Numbered from the stretch's first letter, positions 1-9,394 are shown. The stretch: DNA of 64,000 bases from Acidobacteriota bacterium (GCA_040754075.1 JBFMDH010000033.1:1-64000), one strand, 5' to 3'. A program made the numbers and translations. The notes: generated by a model from the sequence alone, not told the origin.

Positions 1-529
1 TTTATTGATCGCGTCTATTCACGAAGTTGGCTTGGGTTGTGGAATACCATCCAACTCAAGCTCATCAGCTATCAGTTGCGTCACAGCGGCATCCTTGCTG
101 CCTGATTCAACTCAATACTCAGGTTAACTAATAAGCCGTCAGTCTAGCACCCTGACTTTTTGAGCGTCAATTTTCCTGCTTGTACCCAATTAGCCGAAAG
201 TACGCAATCAAACGATGCGGTCTTGGCATAAGAACGGGCAACCATACGAAAAGGAATAAATTATTTCCAAATGCGTCGCTCAATGCGTTTCGCCATAAAC
301 CAACGACTCCGCCTAATCCGCATCTATTCGCCCAATCCGGGAGCAAAGTTTAGCTTTCACGAGTGGGCATTTAATTTTATGTGCGACAACTGAATGGCTC
401 CTGTACAGCCTTTTGCCTTGTTCGCGTACAGGTTTTCAAGGGGCAACTTCAAGCAATTTTTCAGGCATCATTTTTTCAGATGCGTGGCATCGATTTTGCA
501 CAATCAAAGAATTATCAGAAGGAGGAATT
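1..529. other. 5' edge region with no supported gene
   Basis: No convincing coding region was found in these 529 bases. A minus-strand stretch near 10-95 reads as a short protein-like tail (ends in PQPKPTS then stop), but it is bounded upstream by an in-frame stop after about 29 codons and has no good start, so it may only be a remnant. The last part is the leader of the small secreted protein that follows. Confidence 0.5.
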
Positions 530-832
530 ATGAAAAAAATATACAGTTTGTTAGCAATTTTGGTGATGGTGTTTTCTCTGGCGACGATAACTCAAGCACA
601 CGATTATCGCGCAGGGCAAAGCCATTATCAGGGAAGAAGTCGCAGCGCGCTGGCGCGGCATCAACTTGCCGAACGACGGGCGTTGCAAAGACACCAGCTA
701 CTCGAACGTCAGCGAGCGCGTTACACACGCACCAATAGGGGTTGGTTGATGCGTCATCAACGCGAAGAATGGCGCAGGCTGATGGCACATCAAGCGGCTG
801 AACGTCGAAACTTAATCGGTTGGCATCGCTGA
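530..832 (+). CDS. Small secreted Arg/His-rich protein, function unknown
   Basis: A 100-residue protein. Residues 1-23 form a clear Sec signal peptide (basic MKK, hydrophobic core, cleavage after TQA). The mature part is strongly basic, rich in Arg, His and Gln, with recurring RHQ/ERR motifs (ARHQLAERRALQRHQ, LMRHQREEWRRLMAHQAAERR), so it is probably helical. The start is fixed by a strong GGAGG at 521-525; longer upstream starts in this frame lack a site and would bury the signal peptide. I do not recognise a family. Binding of metal or of an acidic polymer is conceivable from composition only. It converges on the DUF1501 gene through a shared terminator. Confidence 0.75.
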   Translation: MKKIYSLLAILVMVFSLATITQAHDYRAGQSHYQGRSRSALARHQLAERRALQRHQLLERQRARYTRTNRGWLMRHQREEWRRLMAHQAAERRNLIGWHR

Positions 833-850
833 TTAAAAATCAGTTCAAGC

Positions 851-899
851 AAAAAAAATCAGCCCAACTTTGGAAATTAAAGTCGGGCTGATTTTTTTT
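851..899. terminator. Bidirectional Rho-independent terminator
   Basis: An A-run, a 15-bp stem (AATCAGCCC arm, one internal mismatch) with a 7-nt loop, then a T-run. The A and T runs flank the stem symmetrically, so it should stop transcription from both convergent genes (530-832 plus strand and 916-2277 minus strand). Confidence 0.85.
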
Positions 900-915
900 A
901 GGAACAGACAAATCA

Positions 916-2277
916 TTAAACAACAAAGCCCAAATCACGCACAGCAAAAGCCGGTAGCGTCGGGAAGAGCGAATCGAGTTGCGCGTCGGTTGCGCCAAAC
1001 CATTTCGCCAGCGTCGCGCCATATTGCGCAAGCGACAATCCTGGCAACATCACGCCGCGATTATCGGCATAATCATCATTCGTCGAATTGAAATTCGCGA
1101 AGTTGGTCATCAACGGAAATGTGCCATAAATTCTTCCGCCATTGACCGCGCCACCGACAATCAGATGATGATTACCCCAACCGTGGTCTGAACCGGAACC
1201 GCTCGGTTGCAAGGTGCGACCGAAATCCGACATCGTGAAAGTCGTCACTTGATTTGCCACACCCATCTGCGCCGTCGCATCGTAAAATGCCGCCATCGCC
1301 TGGCTCACCTGTCTCAATAAATCCCATTGTTGATAGCCTTGCCCGCTGTGCGTATCAAATCCACCAAGCGAACAGAAAAACACCTGGCGACCGACGCCGA
1401 GTTGCGCGCGCAAGCCAATGACCCGCGCCACTTCTTTGAGTTGATTGCCAAGCGAAGTCGAAGGAAATACTGTCGTGAATGGCGGATTGCCCGCCGCAGC
1501 TTTCAACAAAGGATTAAGCGCCAAGGCATCGACCATCGATTTATTCGCTGCATCGATTATCAGATTGCCGCTCGATTGCGAAACGATCTGTTGTTGTGCC
1601 GCCGCGCGCGCTTGCGCTGCCGTCGCGGGCCACAACGACATGGCATTCTGGTCGAGGTAATTGCCCGGTTGCAGAGCCGCCGCCTGATTGACATTGCCAA
1701 CGCAAAACAGCGCGGGACTATTCATTGAAATCGACACCGGAAAACTCGTCCCGGCATTTCTTGCCTGCATCGCATCGACGGTGCGCCCGCCCCAACCGGT
1801 GCTGCCGGATGAACTGGGCACAGCGGTTTGCATTTGCGCGACCTGGTCTGAATGCGAACGCAATTGCACAGGCAATTGAGTAGCCGCTTGATAATCGGCA
1901 TAGGAAGTGGGTCTGACGAGATTGCCGACATTGGCGACCACCGCGCAACGGCTTTGTTGAAACAGGCTTTGTATTTCGGGCATTCCATAATGAAAGCCGA
2001 ATGCGCCGAGCGTCGAATCATTCACGCTCAGCAATTGATTGATTGGTAAAGCCAGTGACCCGCGCGCCGTGGTATAGGCGCTGTATTGCGGCGAAGCCAG
2101 TGGCACAATCAAGTTATGCCCATCATTGCCGCCAAACATAAACACGCAGACCAAGGCTTTGTAATCGGGGGCTTGCGCAGCTTCAACAAAATTAAAACGT
2201 CCGAGCGCCGCCACCATGCCGAAGCTCGCGCCGAGTTGCAGAAAATTGCGACGGGAAATCGTGTGTTGTTTATTCAT
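916..2277 (-). CDS. DUF1501 domain protein with Tat signal
   Basis: A 453-residue exported protein of the DUF1501 family (sulfatase/alkaline-phosphatase-like fold; enzymatic role not established). The N-terminus has a twin-arginine signal (SRRNFLQLG, residues 8-16) and an alanine-rich stretch. Family features include FMFGGNDGHNL after the signal, the FDTHSGQ motif and the TMSDFGRTLQPSGSGSDHGWG stretch near the C-terminus. The start has an AAGGAGG site. It lies 16 bases downstream of the DUF1800 gene in the same direction; this pair is a known conserved arrangement in Acidobacteria, Planctomycetes and Proteobacteria, and the two products probably act together at the cell surface. Confidence 0.9.
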   Translation of the reverse strand: MNKQHTISRRNFLQLGASFGMVAALGRFNFVEAAQAPDYKALVCVFMFGGNDGHNLIVPLASPQYSAYTTARGSLALPINQLLSVNDSTLGAFGFHYGMPEIQSLFQQSRCAVVANVGNLVRPTSYADYQAATQLPVQLRSHSDQVAQMQTAVPSSSGSTGWGGRTVDAMQARNAGTSFPVSISMNSPALFCVGNVNQAAALQPGNYLDQNAMSLWPATAAQARAAAQQQIVSQSSGNLIIDAANKSMVDALALNPLLKAAAGNPPFTTVFPSTSLGNQLKEVARVIGLRAQLGVGRQVFFCSLGGFDTHSGQGYQQWDLLRQVSQAMAAFYDATAQMGVANQVTTFTMSDFGRTLQPSGSGSDHGWGNHHLIVGGAVNGGRIYGTFPLMTNFANFNSTNDDYADNRGVMLPGLSLAQYGATLAKWFGATDAQLDSLFPTLPAFAVRDLGFVV

Positions 2278-2293
2278 ATCAATCCTCCTTCCT

Positions 2294-4597
2294 TTATCGT
2301 TGCACCAGGTATTCGCCGGATGTTGCCGTAAGATAAATCGCGGTCAACACCTTTTGATTGTTGTCATACATAGCCGGCATGGCATTCATCAGCGCGGTGC
2401 GGGTTTGCGGCGTCATTCTGCCGTAAAGCAAAGCGTTATCTACGGCATTAATCAGCGCAGTCGAATTGCCCGCGACGCTCACAAACGGTTGCAATGCAGG
2501 ATTGATGGGCCAGGGGTTATAGAACAATGAATAAAACCAGTTGGCGCGATTGACCGCATCGGTCGCCGAATAGATTTGAAATTCGGGACCGAACATCGTG
2601 GTTTTCGGAATGCGAAACATCGGCGAGTAATGCCCGAAAACCGACGGCGCATCGAGCAGGCTTTCGCCCATCGTGCCAAATAAATAGGCATATTGCGACG
2701 GGTCGCCGGGTGAAAGTCCAAGTGCGCGCATCAATGCAATGGTGTGTTGTACGGGAGTGCGCAGTCTGCCGAAAGTATTCGGCGGCGAATCGTTGCGCGC
2801 TTCCGCGTCAAGCAAAATAGCGCGGATGACCGCTTTCATATCGCCGCGAACGCCTGCGCCATTGTTATTGAACACCGCTGCGACACGCGAAATGTAAGCG
2901 GGCGTGGGATTGCTCGTCACCAGTGCGCGAATCAGTCGCGTGCAGATGAATGGCGCAAGATTCGGATGATTGAAAATAATATCGATTGCGCCATCGAGGT
3001 CTTGCGCGGCGGTTTGATTGGCGGGAAGCGTCTGACCAAGAATGACTTTTTGTGTGAGGTCGTGATACGACTGCACGGGTTGCATCGCTCCCGGATAATA
3101 ATTGCCTCTAAGCGAAGTGGGCAGCGTGCCCGTCGCATCGCCATACGTCCATCCGGTAAACGCGAGCGCCAGTTGGCGAACATCATTTTGCGTGTAAGTG
3201 GGAATCGGTTGCCCTTGCGCATCGAGTTGTGGCGAGCCGTTTTGATTTAACTGATAAAGCCCTATCGAAAACAGTTGCAGAATTTCCCGCGCATAATTTT
3301 CATTGGCGCCGCTTCGCGCAGTCGGTTTGGCGCTGTTGACCATATCGAGGAATTTGCCCATTGATGCATCAACGGTGATTTCTCTAAGCAAGGTTCGATA
3401 GTTGCCAAATGCGTTGCGGCTGAGAATTTGTAACCAGGGCACGATTTCATTGCCGTTGGTATTTTTGTTCATGGAAATGACGATGACTTCGCTGAGCGCG
3501 TGAATGACGCGCTGGCGCAACTGGTCTTGCCCGTTTGCGGCATTGAGGAAAAAGCTCACTACGGCGTCCGAGCGGGTTGCGGTGGCAAGCGGCGGCCAGG
3601 CGGATTCCGGCATATTGAATTGTTCATCGAGAAACGCTTGCATCCCGATTTGCTGCGCGTGAGTCATCGATTGCGCGGTTGGCCCAAAGGTCGCCTGTTC
3701 GAGAAACCTGCCGTAAGTAATCGAAGTCGGATTTTGAAAGGTGATGTTGGCAAAGCCTTGCGTGAGTGAGTCAACCGCGCTGACGGCGCTCACAGCAACA
3801 CTGACTGACGGTACAGCCGTGGGCGCGGTGTACAATCCACTTTGGGTGATTGTGCCGACCGTTGCGTTGCCGCCGGTTACGCCATTCACTTTCCAGGTGA
3901 CGGTTTGACTCGCGCTGCCGGTGACGGTCGCTTGAAACTGTTGGGTTGCGCCGAGTGTGAGATTTGCCGATGAAGGCGAAATACTGACAGCGAGGCTCGA
4001 TACCACATTGACTGTGAGTGTGGTTGAAACGGCTTCGGGTCCGGGGTTGGCAACGCTAATAAATGCGCCGCCGAGTTGTGTGGCGTTGCCTGTGGCGCGC
4101 AGTTGCGTCGATGAGATAAAGGTTGTCGTAAGCGCCTGGGTATTCCACAACACCTGTGCGCCGCTCACGAAACGGCTGCCATTAACGGTTAAGGTAAACG
4201 CCCCCGGCGACAGGGTGGTGGGGCTGACCGAAGTGATTCGGGGAATTTGATTGCGCACCGTGATGGTGCAGGTCGCAAAGGCTGTCAAAGCGACAACACT
4301 GGTGGCGCGCACCGTAACCGTCCAACCGCTTGGCGGCGTCGCAGGCGCGGTGTAGAGTCCCCTTGAATTCACAAAACCGACAGTTGCATTGCCGCCTTGA
4401 ATGCCGTTGACACTCCATTTAACCGCTTTGTTGGAGGTGCCGCTTACAGTCGCGCTCAACTGGCGGGTTCCGCCTACGGGAACGCTGGCGCTGGTCGGGC
4501 TGACAGTTACGGTGACTGCAAATGCCGGAGCGGTTGCTGAACTGATAGCGAAAATAATGAACAGCACACCTAAGCGCAAAAATACTTTTTGAAGCAC
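2294..4597 (-). CDS. DUF1800 domain protein with N-terminal Ig-like domains
   Basis: A 767-residue secreted protein. Residues 1-27 are a signal peptide. Residues about 28-115 and 204-290 are two similar bacterial Ig-like (BIG2-type) domains sharing the TVSPTSA / TWKVNGV.GGNATVG..... GLYTAP pattern; between them (about 118-200) is an IPT/TIG-like domain. The rest (about 295-767) is DUF1800, recognised by TYGRFLEQATFGPT, the RQRVIHALSEV region, GKFLDMVNSAK, ENYAREILQLFSIGLY and LALAFTGWT. The start is GTG, preceded at good spacing by GAGGAG. The Ig-like modules suggest surface attachment. It heads the DUF1800-DUF1501 operon. Confidence 0.9.
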   Translation of the reverse strand: MLQKVFLRLGVLFIIFAISSATAPAFAVTVTVSPTSASVPVGGTRQLSATVSGTSNKAVKWSVNGIQGGNATVGFVNSRGLYTAPATPPSGWTVTVRATSVVALTAFATCTITVRNQIPRITSVSPTTLSPGAFTLTVNGSRFVSGAQVLWNTQALTTTFISSTQLRATGNATQLGGAFISVANPGPEAVSTTLTVNVVSSLAVSISPSSANLTLGATQQFQATVTGSASQTVTWKVNGVTGGNATVGTITQSGLYTAPTAVPSVSVAVSAVSAVDSLTQGFANITFQNPTSITYGRFLEQATFGPTAQSMTHAQQIGMQAFLDEQFNMPESAWPPLATATRSDAVVSFFLNAANGQDQLRQRVIHALSEVIVISMNKNTNGNEIVPWLQILSRNAFGNYRTLLREITVDASMGKFLDMVNSAKPTARSGANENYAREILQLFSIGLYQLNQNGSPQLDAQGQPIPTYTQNDVRQLALAFTGWTYGDATGTLPTSLRGNYYPGAMQPVQSYHDLTQKVILGQTLPANQTAAQDLDGAIDIIFNHPNLAPFICTRLIRALVTSNPTPAYISRVAAVFNNNGAGVRGDMKAVIRAILLDAEARNDSPPNTFGRLRTPVQHTIALMRALGLSPGDPSQYAYLFGTMGESLLDAPSVFGHYSPMFRIPKTTMFGPEFQIYSATDAVNRANWFYSLFYNPWPINPALQPFVSVAGNSTALINAVDNALLYGRMTPQTRTALMNAMPAMYDNNQKVLTAIYLTATSGEYLVQR

Positions 4598-5299
4598 TTG
4601 GATTCTCCTCAGAAATAATTTCAGGTTAATAAAAGTGAGGCGTCAGTCTAAGGGTATCGGCAAAATTAGAGTGACGATGTGTGTATTTTCATCTTGCTGG
4701 GGGCAAGAACGCGCATCGCGGTTTGCAATAAAGACATTGCCAGTGAGTTACTTTTTTTTACAAAAGCTAACCGGGTTCGCCAGATATTCGATTAGCGATT
4801 ATTTATTTTTTCTCAGCCGTTTCATTAATCAACGGTTTCGTATTACTCATCTTGGTGATGCGTCCTGCAAATTGATTTTGAAAACCACAACTCGCATTGA
4901 CTTTCAAGTTGGTGAGGTGGCAATCCCTATGCCAGAGGTTTAAACGCCGGATGACTTTACACCATCGCGCTTCGATTGCTCAACATTGATTCGATGATAA
5001 AGATTGTTTAAGCCATTAAATTTTTATGACTTTGATGGCGCTTCGCAAAAGTGAATTGCCGATTGATGCAAGCGCCAGTTTTATCTTGGGATTGAGCGAA
5101 TGAATTTCATAAACCCTATCTGCCTCATTCGTTCAATCCATCCGCTCCCAAGGCGATTTTTCTATGTGCAAGAGCAACCTTGCCCTTCTGAAAAAAGCTT
5201 AACGGTTAAATATTCGGCTTAGGTTCAGGTGATGCGGGCAAATTTTATTTGCATTTTCTCAAGCCGTTCGCCTCGCTTGGAGCGGTTGACGAAAAGGCT
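4598..5299. other. Intergenic region between divergent DUF1800 and parA
   Basis: About 700 bases with no credible gene. A plus-strand open frame at 4635-4943 has no ribosome-binding site and no family-like features and is treated as spurious. The only structures seen are an imperfect palindrome at 5085-5152 and the parA promoter just beyond this interval. Confidence 0.6.
5085..5152. repeat. Imperfect palindrome upstream of parA
   Basis: Arms ATTGAGCGAATGA (5091-5103) and TCATTCGTTCAAT (5125-5137) pair with one mismatch, and the outer arms CTTGGGA (5085-5091) and TCCCAAG (5146-5152) extend the structure. There is no T-run, so it is not an obvious terminator. It could be a regulatory site or a relic of a repeat element. 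Confidence 0.55.
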
Positions 5300-5329
5300 T
5301 TGTTGTTTTTTTGATTTATGGTTTACAAT
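5300..5329 (+). promoter_or_regulatory. Probable sigma70-type promoter of parAB
   Basis: TTGTTG (5300-5305), an 18-bp spacer and TACAAT (5324-5329), about 100 bases upstream of the parA start. The -10 match is good and the -35 moderate. Confidence 0.45.
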
Positions 5330-5427
5330 GCGGGTCACAGTTGGGGCACAACAGGCAAAACAACAGTCTCAACTTGTCTGCACCAGGCTAATGGTTTCGC
5401 CAGGCAGAAAGCAGGAAATCTAAATCT

Positions 5428-6228
5428 ATGGCGAAGATTATTGCGATCACGAACCAAAAAGGCGGGGTAGGAAAAACCACCACGACGATTAATCTGGGCG
5501 CCAGCCTTGCAGTTGCCGATATGCGGGTACTGATTATTGATTCCGACCCGCAAGGCAACAGTTCAAGCGGACTTGGACTGCGCGGCACCTTTCGCAAAAG
5601 CCTCTACCACTCGCTGCTGCTTGATGAACCGTTGCAAAATTTATTCTTAAATACCGAGCTTCCCAACCTCAGAGTGGTGCCTGCGGAAAAAATTCTGGCT
5701 GCCGCCGAAGTCGAACTCGTTGATGTCGAAGAACGCGAGTTCCGCCTGAGAAAATTGCTTGCCGCTGTTGAACAGCACTTTGATTACATTTTGATTGATT
5801 GCCCGCCAAGTTTGGGAATGTTGACCTTGAATGCGCTGGCGGCGGCGCAATCGGTGTTGATTCCCATTCAATGTGAATATTTCGCGCTCGAAGGGGTATC
5901 GGAACTCTGGGACACGCTGGTTAAAATTCGCCGTTCGTTAAATCCCGGACTGACGATTGAAGGCTTTTTGCTCACCATGTTTGATGAGCGCACCAATCTC
6001 TCGAATCAGGTGGTATCGGATTTAAGGGATTTTTTAGGTTCGCAGGTTTTTGCAACGGTTATTCCGCGCAATGTGCGACTCGCGGAAGCGCCAAGTCACG
6101 GCAAGCCGGTCATTCTTTACGACATTCGCTCGAAAGGCGCGGAAAGTTATCTCAAGCTTGCCAAAGAAGTCATTAACAAAGAGGTGATGAACAATAATGT
6201 CAAAGAAAGCACTGGGCAGGGGGCTTAG
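5428..6228 (+). CDS. parA: Chromosome-partitioning ATPase ParA (Soj)
   Basis: A 266-residue ParA/MinD-family ATPase. The deviant Walker A motif KGGVGKTTT is at residues 11-19, the A' segment IDSDPQGN follows, and the Walker B region is DYILIDCPPSLG. The C-terminal segment (TVIPRNVRLAEAPSHGKP) is the usual chromosomal ParA signature. It should bind nucleoid DNA in an ATP-dependent way and move ParB-parS complexes. Its 3' end overlaps parB by 32 bases, indicating translational coupling. No rsmG, mnmG or dnaA lies beside it, unlike many oriC-proximal parAB loci. Confidence 0.95.
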   Translation: MAKIIAITNQKGGVGKTTTTINLGASLAVADMRVLIIDSDPQGNSSSGLGLRGTFRKSLYHSLLLDEPLQNLFLNTELPNLRVVPAEKILAAAEVELVDVEEREFRLRKLLAAVEQHFDYILIDCPPSLGMLTLNALAAAQSVLIPIQCEYFALEGVSELWDTLVKIRRSLNPGLTIEGFLLTMFDERTNLSNQVVSDLRDFLGSQVFATVIPRNVRLAEAPSHGKPVILYDIRSKGAESYLKLAKEVINKEVMNNNVKESTGQGA

Positions 6229-7075
6229 TGCGCTCTTTAGCCCCACAACCGCGATTGAGAGCGACCTGCTTGAACTCGGCATTGACCAGATCGAACCGAA
6301 CCCTTCGCAACCCCGCAAATTTTTCGCCGAAGACAAACTCGAAGAGTTGGCGCAATCGATTCGCGCCAACGGCTTGATTCAGCCCTTGGTGGTGCGGCGC
6401 GCCGGCGAGAGTTTTCAAATCATCGCCGGCGAACGGCGCTGGCGCGCGGCGCAACGCGCCGGACTGATGAAAGTCCCCTGCGTCATTAAAGAGGTTCGCG
6501 AAGATGAAGTGCTCACCCTCTCTTTGATTGAAAACATTCAACGCGAAGAACTCAATCCCATCGAAGAAGCCAACGCTTATAAAAGCCTGGTCGAACAACT
6601 GGGCGTCACCCAGGAAGAGATTGCCCGGCAGGTCGGCAAAGACCGCGCTTCGATTGCCAATTTCATGCGGCTGTTGAAATTGCCCGCCGAAATTCAACGC
6701 CTGGTCGAGGATGAAAAACTGTCGATGGGACATGCGCGCGCTTTGCTGCCGATTGAACACGCTGACAAACAGATTAAACTCGCCCAGCAAATCATCGAAC
6801 AGGATTTGTCGGTGCGCGAAACCGAACGTTTAGTCAAACACCACCTTGAAGGTAAACCCGCCAAAGTCAAACCCGCGCCAGACCCGGCTATCGAACGCGA
6901 ACAGGCGAATATCAAAGCCGCTGAAATGAAGTTAAGTAAAAAACTCGCCGCTCCCGTGAAGATAAAATTTTCCGAAAAAGGCGGGGCGATTGAAATCAAA
7001 TTCATTTCGATGGACGATTTAATGCGCGTTTATGATTTGCTCGACGAAACCGCAAAGCAAAGTTCAGCAATGTAA
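6197..7075 (+). CDS. parB: Chromosome-partitioning protein ParB (Spo0J)
   Basis: A 292-residue ParB/Spo0J CTPase and parS-binding protein. The N-terminal ParA-activating segment (KKALGRGLSALF) is followed by the ParB nuclease-fold domain with PNPSQPRK, the GERRWRAA motif (box II) and LIENIQREELNPIEEA. A helix-turn-helix region follows (TQEEIARQVGKDRASIANFMRLLKLP, cited in part) and then a C-terminal dimerisation domain. The start codon lies inside the end of parA. No parS-like palindrome (GTTTCACGTGAAAC) was seen in this window. Confidence 0.95.
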   Translation: MSKKALGRGLSALFSPTTAIESDLLELGIDQIEPNPSQPRKFFAEDKLEELAQSIRANGLIQPLVVRRAGESFQIIAGERRWRAAQRAGLMKVPCVIKEVREDEVLTLSLIENIQREELNPIEEANAYKSLVEQLGVTQEEIARQVGKDRASIANFMRLLKLPAEIQRLVEDEKLSMGHARALLPIEHADKQIKLAQQIIEQDLSVRETERLVKHHLEGKPAKVKPAPDPAIEREQANIKAAEMKLSKKLAAPVKIKFSEKGGAIEIKFISMDDLMRVYDLLDETAKQSSAM

Positions 7076-7299
7076 CAGACACAGTTTATTGTACTAAATC
7101 GAAGCTTATGAGATTGGGATAAAGGTCAATTGTGAACTCTGCAAAACCGCCAAAAAATTTGCGTTAGATTGATAGGTAACATCATGTGAACAGTGTACCA
7201 ATCTCTTGCGATCTGATTTCGTCGTTCGTTAGCAACAGCACTGATAAAATTTTGCCGGGATAGACGGAAGAAGGTAACATTCGAGTCGAGGTAAATTTC

Positions 7300-7536
7300 A
7301 TGGAAAACATCACGTTACGCGCTCATTATGATGGGACACAGATAAAACTTGATGAGCCGTTTGAACTTGAACCGAATACCAGGTTATTGGTGACGATACT
7401 TTCATCATCCGATAGCGACGATGAAGTTTGGCACAATTTTTCGGCTCAAGGATTGAATTCGGCATATAGCGATGATGAACCGGAATATTCGATAAGCCTT
7501 ATTAAAGAGCAGAATCCTGACTATGAAAGAAGGTGA
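7300..7536 (+). CDS. Putative antitoxin partner (AF2212/DUF104-like)
   Basis: A 78-residue acidic protein. The N-terminal half (LRAHYDGTQIKLDEPFELEPNTRL) resembles the short beta-strand DNA-binding segment seen in AF2212/DUF104-type antitoxins; the C-terminal half is acidic and Ser/Asp/Glu-rich, suitable for wrapping a toxin. A GAGG site lies 7 bases before the ATG. Its end overlaps the downstream MazF-like gene by 14 bases, the standard antitoxin-then-toxin layout. The family assignment is by similarity of pattern only. Confidence 0.6.
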   Translation: MENITLRAHYDGTQIKLDEPFELEPNTRLLVTILSSSDSDDEVWHNFSAQGLNSAYSDDEPEYSISLIKEQNPDYERR

Positions 7537-7858
7537 CATTATTCTTACGCCTGTGCCGCAGTCCGACGGGCAAATTAAAAATCGACCCGCTTTGTTTTTA
7601 CGGGAATTGCCGCCTTTTAATGACGCGCTGGTTTGCGGCATCAGCACACAAGTACAACAGCAAGTTATCGGCTTTGATGAAATCATCGAACAATCGGACG
7701 GCGATTTTTCATCAAGCGGATTGATGGCAAACTCGCTGATTCGCCTTGGTTTTCTGGCAGTCATACCACGTCCAAAAATTATTGGAAGCATCGGTTCAAT
7801 CGCAACTGACCGACATAAACGCTTACTCAAAAATTTAAGCGATTACTTAATCAAGTAA
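7523..7858 (+). CDS. MazF/PemK-like toxin
   Basis: A 111-residue protein of the PemK/MazF type, an RNA-cleaving toxin fold. The features are the opening KEGDIILTPVPQSDGQIKNRPALFL (family pattern GDI.L...P..G..K.RPAL; cited in part), a conserved CGISTQ strand, the SGLMANSLIRLGFLAVIP segment and a closing helix. It overlaps the upstream antitoxin candidate, so the two are co-translated. Which RNA it cleaves cannot be read from sequence. Confidence 0.75.
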   Translation: MKEGDIILTPVPQSDGQIKNRPALFLRELPPFNDALVCGISTQVQQQVIGFDEIIEQSDGDFSSSGLMANSLIRLGFLAVIPRPKIIGSIGSIATDRHKRLLKNLSDYLIK

Positions 7859-7906
7859 CTCGCTTGATAATCTCCTGTGGTAGGCTCCTTACGAAATGAG
7901 TCTCTG

Positions 7907-8338
7907 ATGAACCATTCAGCAACCTGCAAATCCTTATTCATTGTCGTCATATTGGTGATGTCTATGCTTTTATCGGAAACCATTGTTTCCGGTCGCAAAA
8001 ATCCTGTACAGGGTGAGGCGCAGATCATCGGGGTGTGGACGGGCGAATCGATTTGTCAGGTGAAAAATTCGCCGTGTAAAGATGAACACGCAAGCTACCG
8101 CATCTCGAAAGGCAAAAGCGCCGGAAAAGTCACCGTTGATTTAGGCAAAATCGTCAACGGCAAAGTTGAAAGCATGGTGGTTTTGGATTTCGATTATGAC
8201 GCCAAAAGCCAGACCTTGATTTCCACCTATCAACATGGGGTCTGGAAATTCACGGTCAAAGGCAACACCCTGGAAGGCACATTGACGACACCTGAAAACA
8301 TCGTTTATCGCAAAGTCTCATTGAAAAAAGCCGAATAA
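7907..8338 (+). CDS. Exported protein of unknown function
   Basis: 143 residues from the ATG at 7907 (a GTG ten codons upstream is possible). Residues about 10-30 are a hydrophobic signal/anchor segment. The mature part begins IIGVWTGESICQVKNSPCKDEH, followed by beta-rich sequence with alternating polar and hydrophobic residues (MVVLDFDYDAKSQTLISTY), a layout like small lipocalin-like or calycin barrels. Two cysteines nine residues apart could form a disulfide. No family is claimed. Confidence 0.65.
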   Translation: MNHSATCKSLFIVVILVMSMLLSETIVSGRKNPVQGEAQIIGVWTGESICQVKNSPCKDEHASYRISKGKSAGKVTVDLGKIVNGKVESMVVLDFDYDAKSQTLISTYQHGVWKFTVKGNTLEGTLTTPENIVYRKVSLKKAE

Positions 8339-8451
8339 ACCGCTCGCCCGCAATCCTATATCCCGGCTCTTTCATTCTTGAAAAATCTTCCGGGTTTGCC
8401 TGTATCGTTTTAAAGGAAGTTGGGCTGACCCTTTGCGCGTGAGCCGCGCGA

Positions 8452-9336
8452 TTAAATCGCCGCCTCCGATTTCGCAGTTTCTTCGCTAACCAAAGCCAGC
8501 GCCGCCAGGTCTTTGTCCGCGAAGCCAAGCGCGACGGCATGCTGTAGACGTTGCGCTAAAAGTTCAGCGGTCGGCATCTGTGCGCCGAATGATTCGGCGG
8601 CGGCGAGCGCCAACCGCACATCTTTCAAGCCAAGCGCCAGACGAAACCCCGGCTCGTATTTTTCCTGCAACATCATCGCCGAATAATTTTGATAAACCGG
8701 CGACGCAAATAAGGTCGTCGTCAGCGCCTCAAGGCAAACCTTCGGGTCGGTGCCGGATTTTTTGAGCAAGGCTATCGCTTCACTTAAACTTTCAACCGCT
8801 GAAGCCAATAAAAAATTGCCGGTGAGTTTTACCATCGCGGCAGCGGTTGGATCTTCACCAACCTTGATGATGCGTTGTCCCATCGCTTCAAAAAGCGGTT
8901 GACACTCATTGATGGCATTTGCCTCGCCGCCTGCAACAATCAGTAATTTCGCCGCCGCCGCCGCATCGGGACGCCCGAATACCGGAGCCGCAATGAATCG
9001 CTGACGGCGTTTGCGATGAATGGCTTTGAGTTGTTCAACCTGATGAACGCTCAGCGTGCTCATCGAAAGGTGAATCGCGCCATCAGTGAGTCCCTCGGCA
9101 ATTCCCGTTTCACCCGAAACCACCTGGGTCACGGCTTCATCATCTGCAAGACAGGTGATGACCGCTTCACCTTTGCAAACTTCAGCAGGCGTTTGCGCAA
9201 CCCGCGCGCCTGCGCTTTGCAATTCTTTGGCGCGTTCCGGTGTGCGATTGAACACTGTAACTTCGTGACCGGCTCTGATGAGATTGCGCGCCATCGCGCT
9301 TCCCATTTTTCCAAGACCGATAAATCCGACATTCAT
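8452..9336 (-). CDS. NAD(P)-dependent 3-hydroxyisobutyrate dehydrogenase family oxidoreductase
   Basis: A 294-residue beta-hydroxyacid dehydrogenase. The Rossmann motif GFIGLGKMGSAMARNL opens the protein, with NRT at the end of beta-2 pointing to NADP preference. The catalytic lysine is K170 in MVKLTGN. The start chosen is the ATG at 9336, 5 bases after an AGAGAGG site; the longer frame to 9420 would cover a dispersed palindromic repeat (9395-9409), so it is rejected. Substrates in this family include 3-hydroxyisobutyrate, tartronate semialdehyde and succinic semialdehyde; which applies here is unknown. It is the last gene of the minus-strand cluster starting with the MerR-type regulator. Confidence 0.85.
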   Translation of the reverse strand: MNVGFIGLGKMGSAMARNLIRAGHEVTVFNRTPERAKELQSAGARVAQTPAEVCKGEAVITCLADDEAVTQVVSGETGIAEGLTDGAIHLSMSTLSVHQVEQLKAIHRKRRQRFIAAPVFGRPDAAAAAKLLIVAGGEANAINECQPLFEAMGQRIIKVGEDPTAAAMVKLTGNFLLASAVESLSEAIALLKKSGTDPKVCLEALTTTLFASPVYQNYSAMMLQEKYEPGFRLALGLKDVRLALAAAESFGAQMPTAELLAQRLQHAVALGFADKDLAALALVSEETAKSEAAI

Positions 9337-9394
9337 GATGCCTCTCTCTTTCGCTTCAGGGTGGATGGCGCAAAGCCATTTACTAAAGCGCCTC

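Noticed and set aside
10-95. Minus-strand protein-like tail at the window start
   Set aside because: Only about 29 codons between stops and no usable start; cannot be told from chance or a decayed gene.
4635-4943. 102-codon plus-strand open frame between DUF1800 and parA
   Set aside because: No ribosome-binding site, composition unlike neighbours, no motif or domain-like pattern.
5300-7299. Chromosome origin next to parAB
   Set aside because: No dnaA, rsmG or mnmG genes, no cluster of DnaA boxes and no parS-like palindrome seen.
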